Positions 5,696 through 6,543 of a stretch of 6,543 bases of DNA are shown here, one piece after another. Both the position numbers and the translations under genes were made by a program. Each line of letters opens with the position of its first letter. Within the stretch, counting starts at the first letter, position 1. Under the pieces are notes generated by a model that saw only the letters and a list, made by a program, of their open reading frames with translations, ran no database searches and was not told the DNA's origin. The DNA lies in contig JAGRKY010000194.1 in the NCBI GenBank assembly GCA_020442095.1, positions 396-6,938 on the forward strand, read 5' to 3'. This stretch comes from Bauldia sp. (GTDB lineage Bacteria > Pseudomonadota > Alphaproteobacteria > Rhizobiales > Kaistiaceae).

Positions 5696-6109
5696 ATGAA
5701 GTCTGTTGTTGCGGCGGTTGCGGCTTCGATCCTGGCGGTCATCGTCTCATCGCCCGTCCGGGCATCCGGCGATTGCGTTGCCGACGGGTACGACCGGGGT
5801 TCGCCCGATGTCTTCAAGTTCGTGAAATGGGAGTTCGGCAAGCCCGACGCGGATGGAGACCTCGAGCTGGACCTGACCATTCACAACATGCTCGACAAGT
5901 CGTTCACATGGCTCGAACTCGACATGCTGGTGGACGGGAAGACGATCAGCCTCAACACGGAGCAGGCCGTTCCGGCCGCCAGCGATACGGTGCTGATCGC
6001 GAAATACGGCATGCCGAAACGAGACGCCGACAGGTTCCAGCCTCTCACGCCGCTGATTTGCGTCAGCGCCACGGAGGACGAGGACGGGAACAGACAGAAT
6101 TACGAATAG
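5696..6109 (+). CDS. Small exported protein of unknown function (137 aa)
   Basis: I do not recognise the family. Residues 1-23 form a clear Sec signal peptide (MKSVVAAVAASILAVIVSSP, then VRA before SGDC) with a likely signal peptidase I cut after Ala23. The mature domain of about 114 residues alternates hydrophobic and polar residues (KFVKWEFGKPDADGDLELDL, then TIHNMLDKSFTWLELDMLVD), suggesting a beta-sandwich. It has exactly two cysteines, Cys27 and Cys122 near its two ends, placed for a periplasmic disulfide. The tail is acidic and polar. AGGAGA sits 5 bases before the ATG at 5696, fixing the start. Codon use is less G/C-biased than in the neighbours (TCT, GTT, GCT, GCA, GGA, ACA codons appear), hinting at low expression or recent acquisition. 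It stands alone, with palindromic repeats on both sides. Confidence 0.85.
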   Translation: MKSVVAAVAASILAVIVSSPVRASGDCVADGYDRGSPDVFKFVKWEFGKPDADGDLELDLTIHNMLDKSFTWLELDMLVDGKTISLNTEQAVPAASDTVLIAKYGMPKRDADRFQPLTPLICVSATEDEDGNRQNYE

Positions 6110-6132
6110 TGACGAGTCTCGGGCGCGGGGCC

Positions 6133-6204
6133 TCCTTCGAGGCCCGATCGCCCAAGGCGATCGGGCACCCTCGGGTCAAGCCTGAGGGCAGGCTCTCAGG
6201 ATGG
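6133..6204 (+). repeat. REP-like palindromic repeat, complete long form
   Basis: TCCTTCGAGG leads into an 11-bp hairpin, GCCCGATCGCC-CAA-GGCGATCGGGC (6142-6166). A second hairpin follows, CCCTCGGG-TCAAG-CCTGAGGG (6168-6188, one G-T pair), then GGCTCTCAGGATGG. It has the left half of the short copy at 5339 and the right half of the copy at 5395, in the same orientation. It lies between two convergent genes, where it may also act as a terminator. Confidence 0.72.
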
Positions 6205-6235
6205 CGGGGTTCGTGTTGCTGGGTCGGTCTGCCCC

Positions 6236-6543
6236 TCAGTCGTCGTCGCCCGCCTTGCGGCCGCGGGTGAAGGGCCAGCGGTGGCTGGCGGGTTTGGCCA
6301 GGTCGGCTTCGTGGCGGGCGCGGTCCTCGGCGGCGCGGTCTTGCGCTGTCTTGTGGTCGTGGGCGCCTTCCGGCGGATAGTCGATGCGGTTTTCCATTTC
6401 GCTTCTGACTGCCGGGTCGAAATCCGGGAAGGGCAGGCGCTTTGCGCTCCGCCATTCGTCGACCTTCGCCTCGGCCTCCTTGCCGCGCTCGGCGTCGAGG
6501 CCGCCGTCGCGCGCGTAATAGGTGGTCTGTGACGGGAAGGCGA
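6236..6543 (-). CDS. C-terminal part of an unrecognised minus-strand protein
   Basis: A minus-strand frame is open from the right edge to a TGA at 6238-6236, giving 101 residues with no start in the window. It begins AFPSQTTYYARDGGLDAERG and ends HRWPFTRGRKAGDDD. It is very hydrophilic and charged (many Asp, Glu, Arg, Lys, His), with an Ala/Glu/Arg/Asp-rich stretch likely helical (about TAQDRAAEDRARHEADLAK) and no membrane segment. Almost every codon ends in G or C, while the competing frames give Arg/Pro- or Gly/Val-rich junk, so this is the favoured coding frame. It is convergent with the 137-aa gene, with a palindromic repeat between. I do not recognise the family; the full protein must extend past the window. 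Confidence 0.65.
   Translation of the reverse strand, partial: AFPSQTTYYARDGGLDAERGKEAEAKVDEWRSAKRLPFPDFDPAVRSEMENRIDYPPEGAHDHKTAQDRAAEDRARHEADLAKPASHRWPFTRGRKAGDDD

Noticed and set aside
1..6543. tRNA, rRNA, insertion sequence or prophage genes
   Set aside because: No tRNA cloverleaf or rRNA sequence recognised, and no transposase or phage protein. The only recombinase is a housekeeping-type XerC.

Overview
The window is GC-rich chromosomal DNA with strong G/C bias at third codon positions. It looks like an alphaproteobacterium, probably Hyphomicrobiales (Rhizobiales). Three things point there: the gene content (2-oxoacid dehydrogenase E3, an XerC-type recombinase, EamA transporter, amidohydrolase), a full CtrA-type box (TTAA-N7-TTAAC), and an RNA on the minus strand with the architecture of the alphaproteobacterial suhB/alpha-r14/'cuckoo' (CcsR-like) small RNAs. 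Palindromic intergenic repeats of the TCCTTCGAGG...CTCAGGATGA type fit the same order. This placement is inference from sequence features; no search was run.

Layout. 1-957 (+) is the C-terminal two thirds of dihydrolipoamide dehydrogenase. A bidirectional hairpin (997-1026) separates it from a convergent 79-residue exported protein (1055-1294, -). Next on the minus strand is a 10-TM EamA/DMT transporter (1445-2410). The 382-base gap 2411-2792 holds a hairpin near the transporter start and the putative small RNA (about 2619-2706, -), which ends in a strong intrinsic terminator. xerC (2793-3749, -) follows. It diverges from a metal-dependent amidohydrolase (3888-5201, +) across a 138-base spacer with a CtrA box only 23 bases from the xerC start codon. 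The 494-base gap 5202-5695 carries palindromic repeats. A small exported protein of less biased codon use (5696-6109, +) comes next, then another copy of the repeat. Last is the 3' end of a minus-strand gene (6236 to beyond 6543) with no start codon inside the window.

How the parts relate. No single pathway links these genes. The E3 gene belongs with 2-oxoacid dehydrogenase complexes whose other subunits would lie upstream. xerC, the CtrA box and the small RNA form the most interesting cluster: a possible cell-cycle input to a chromosome-dimer resolution recombinase, with a ribosome-binding-site-mimicking (CUCCUCCC) small RNA immediately downstream on the same strand. I see no convincing undescribed multi-gene system. 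The candidates for follow-up are the small RNA, the CtrA box with its possible leaderless xerC mRNA, and the modular repeat family with a compensatory base-pair change.
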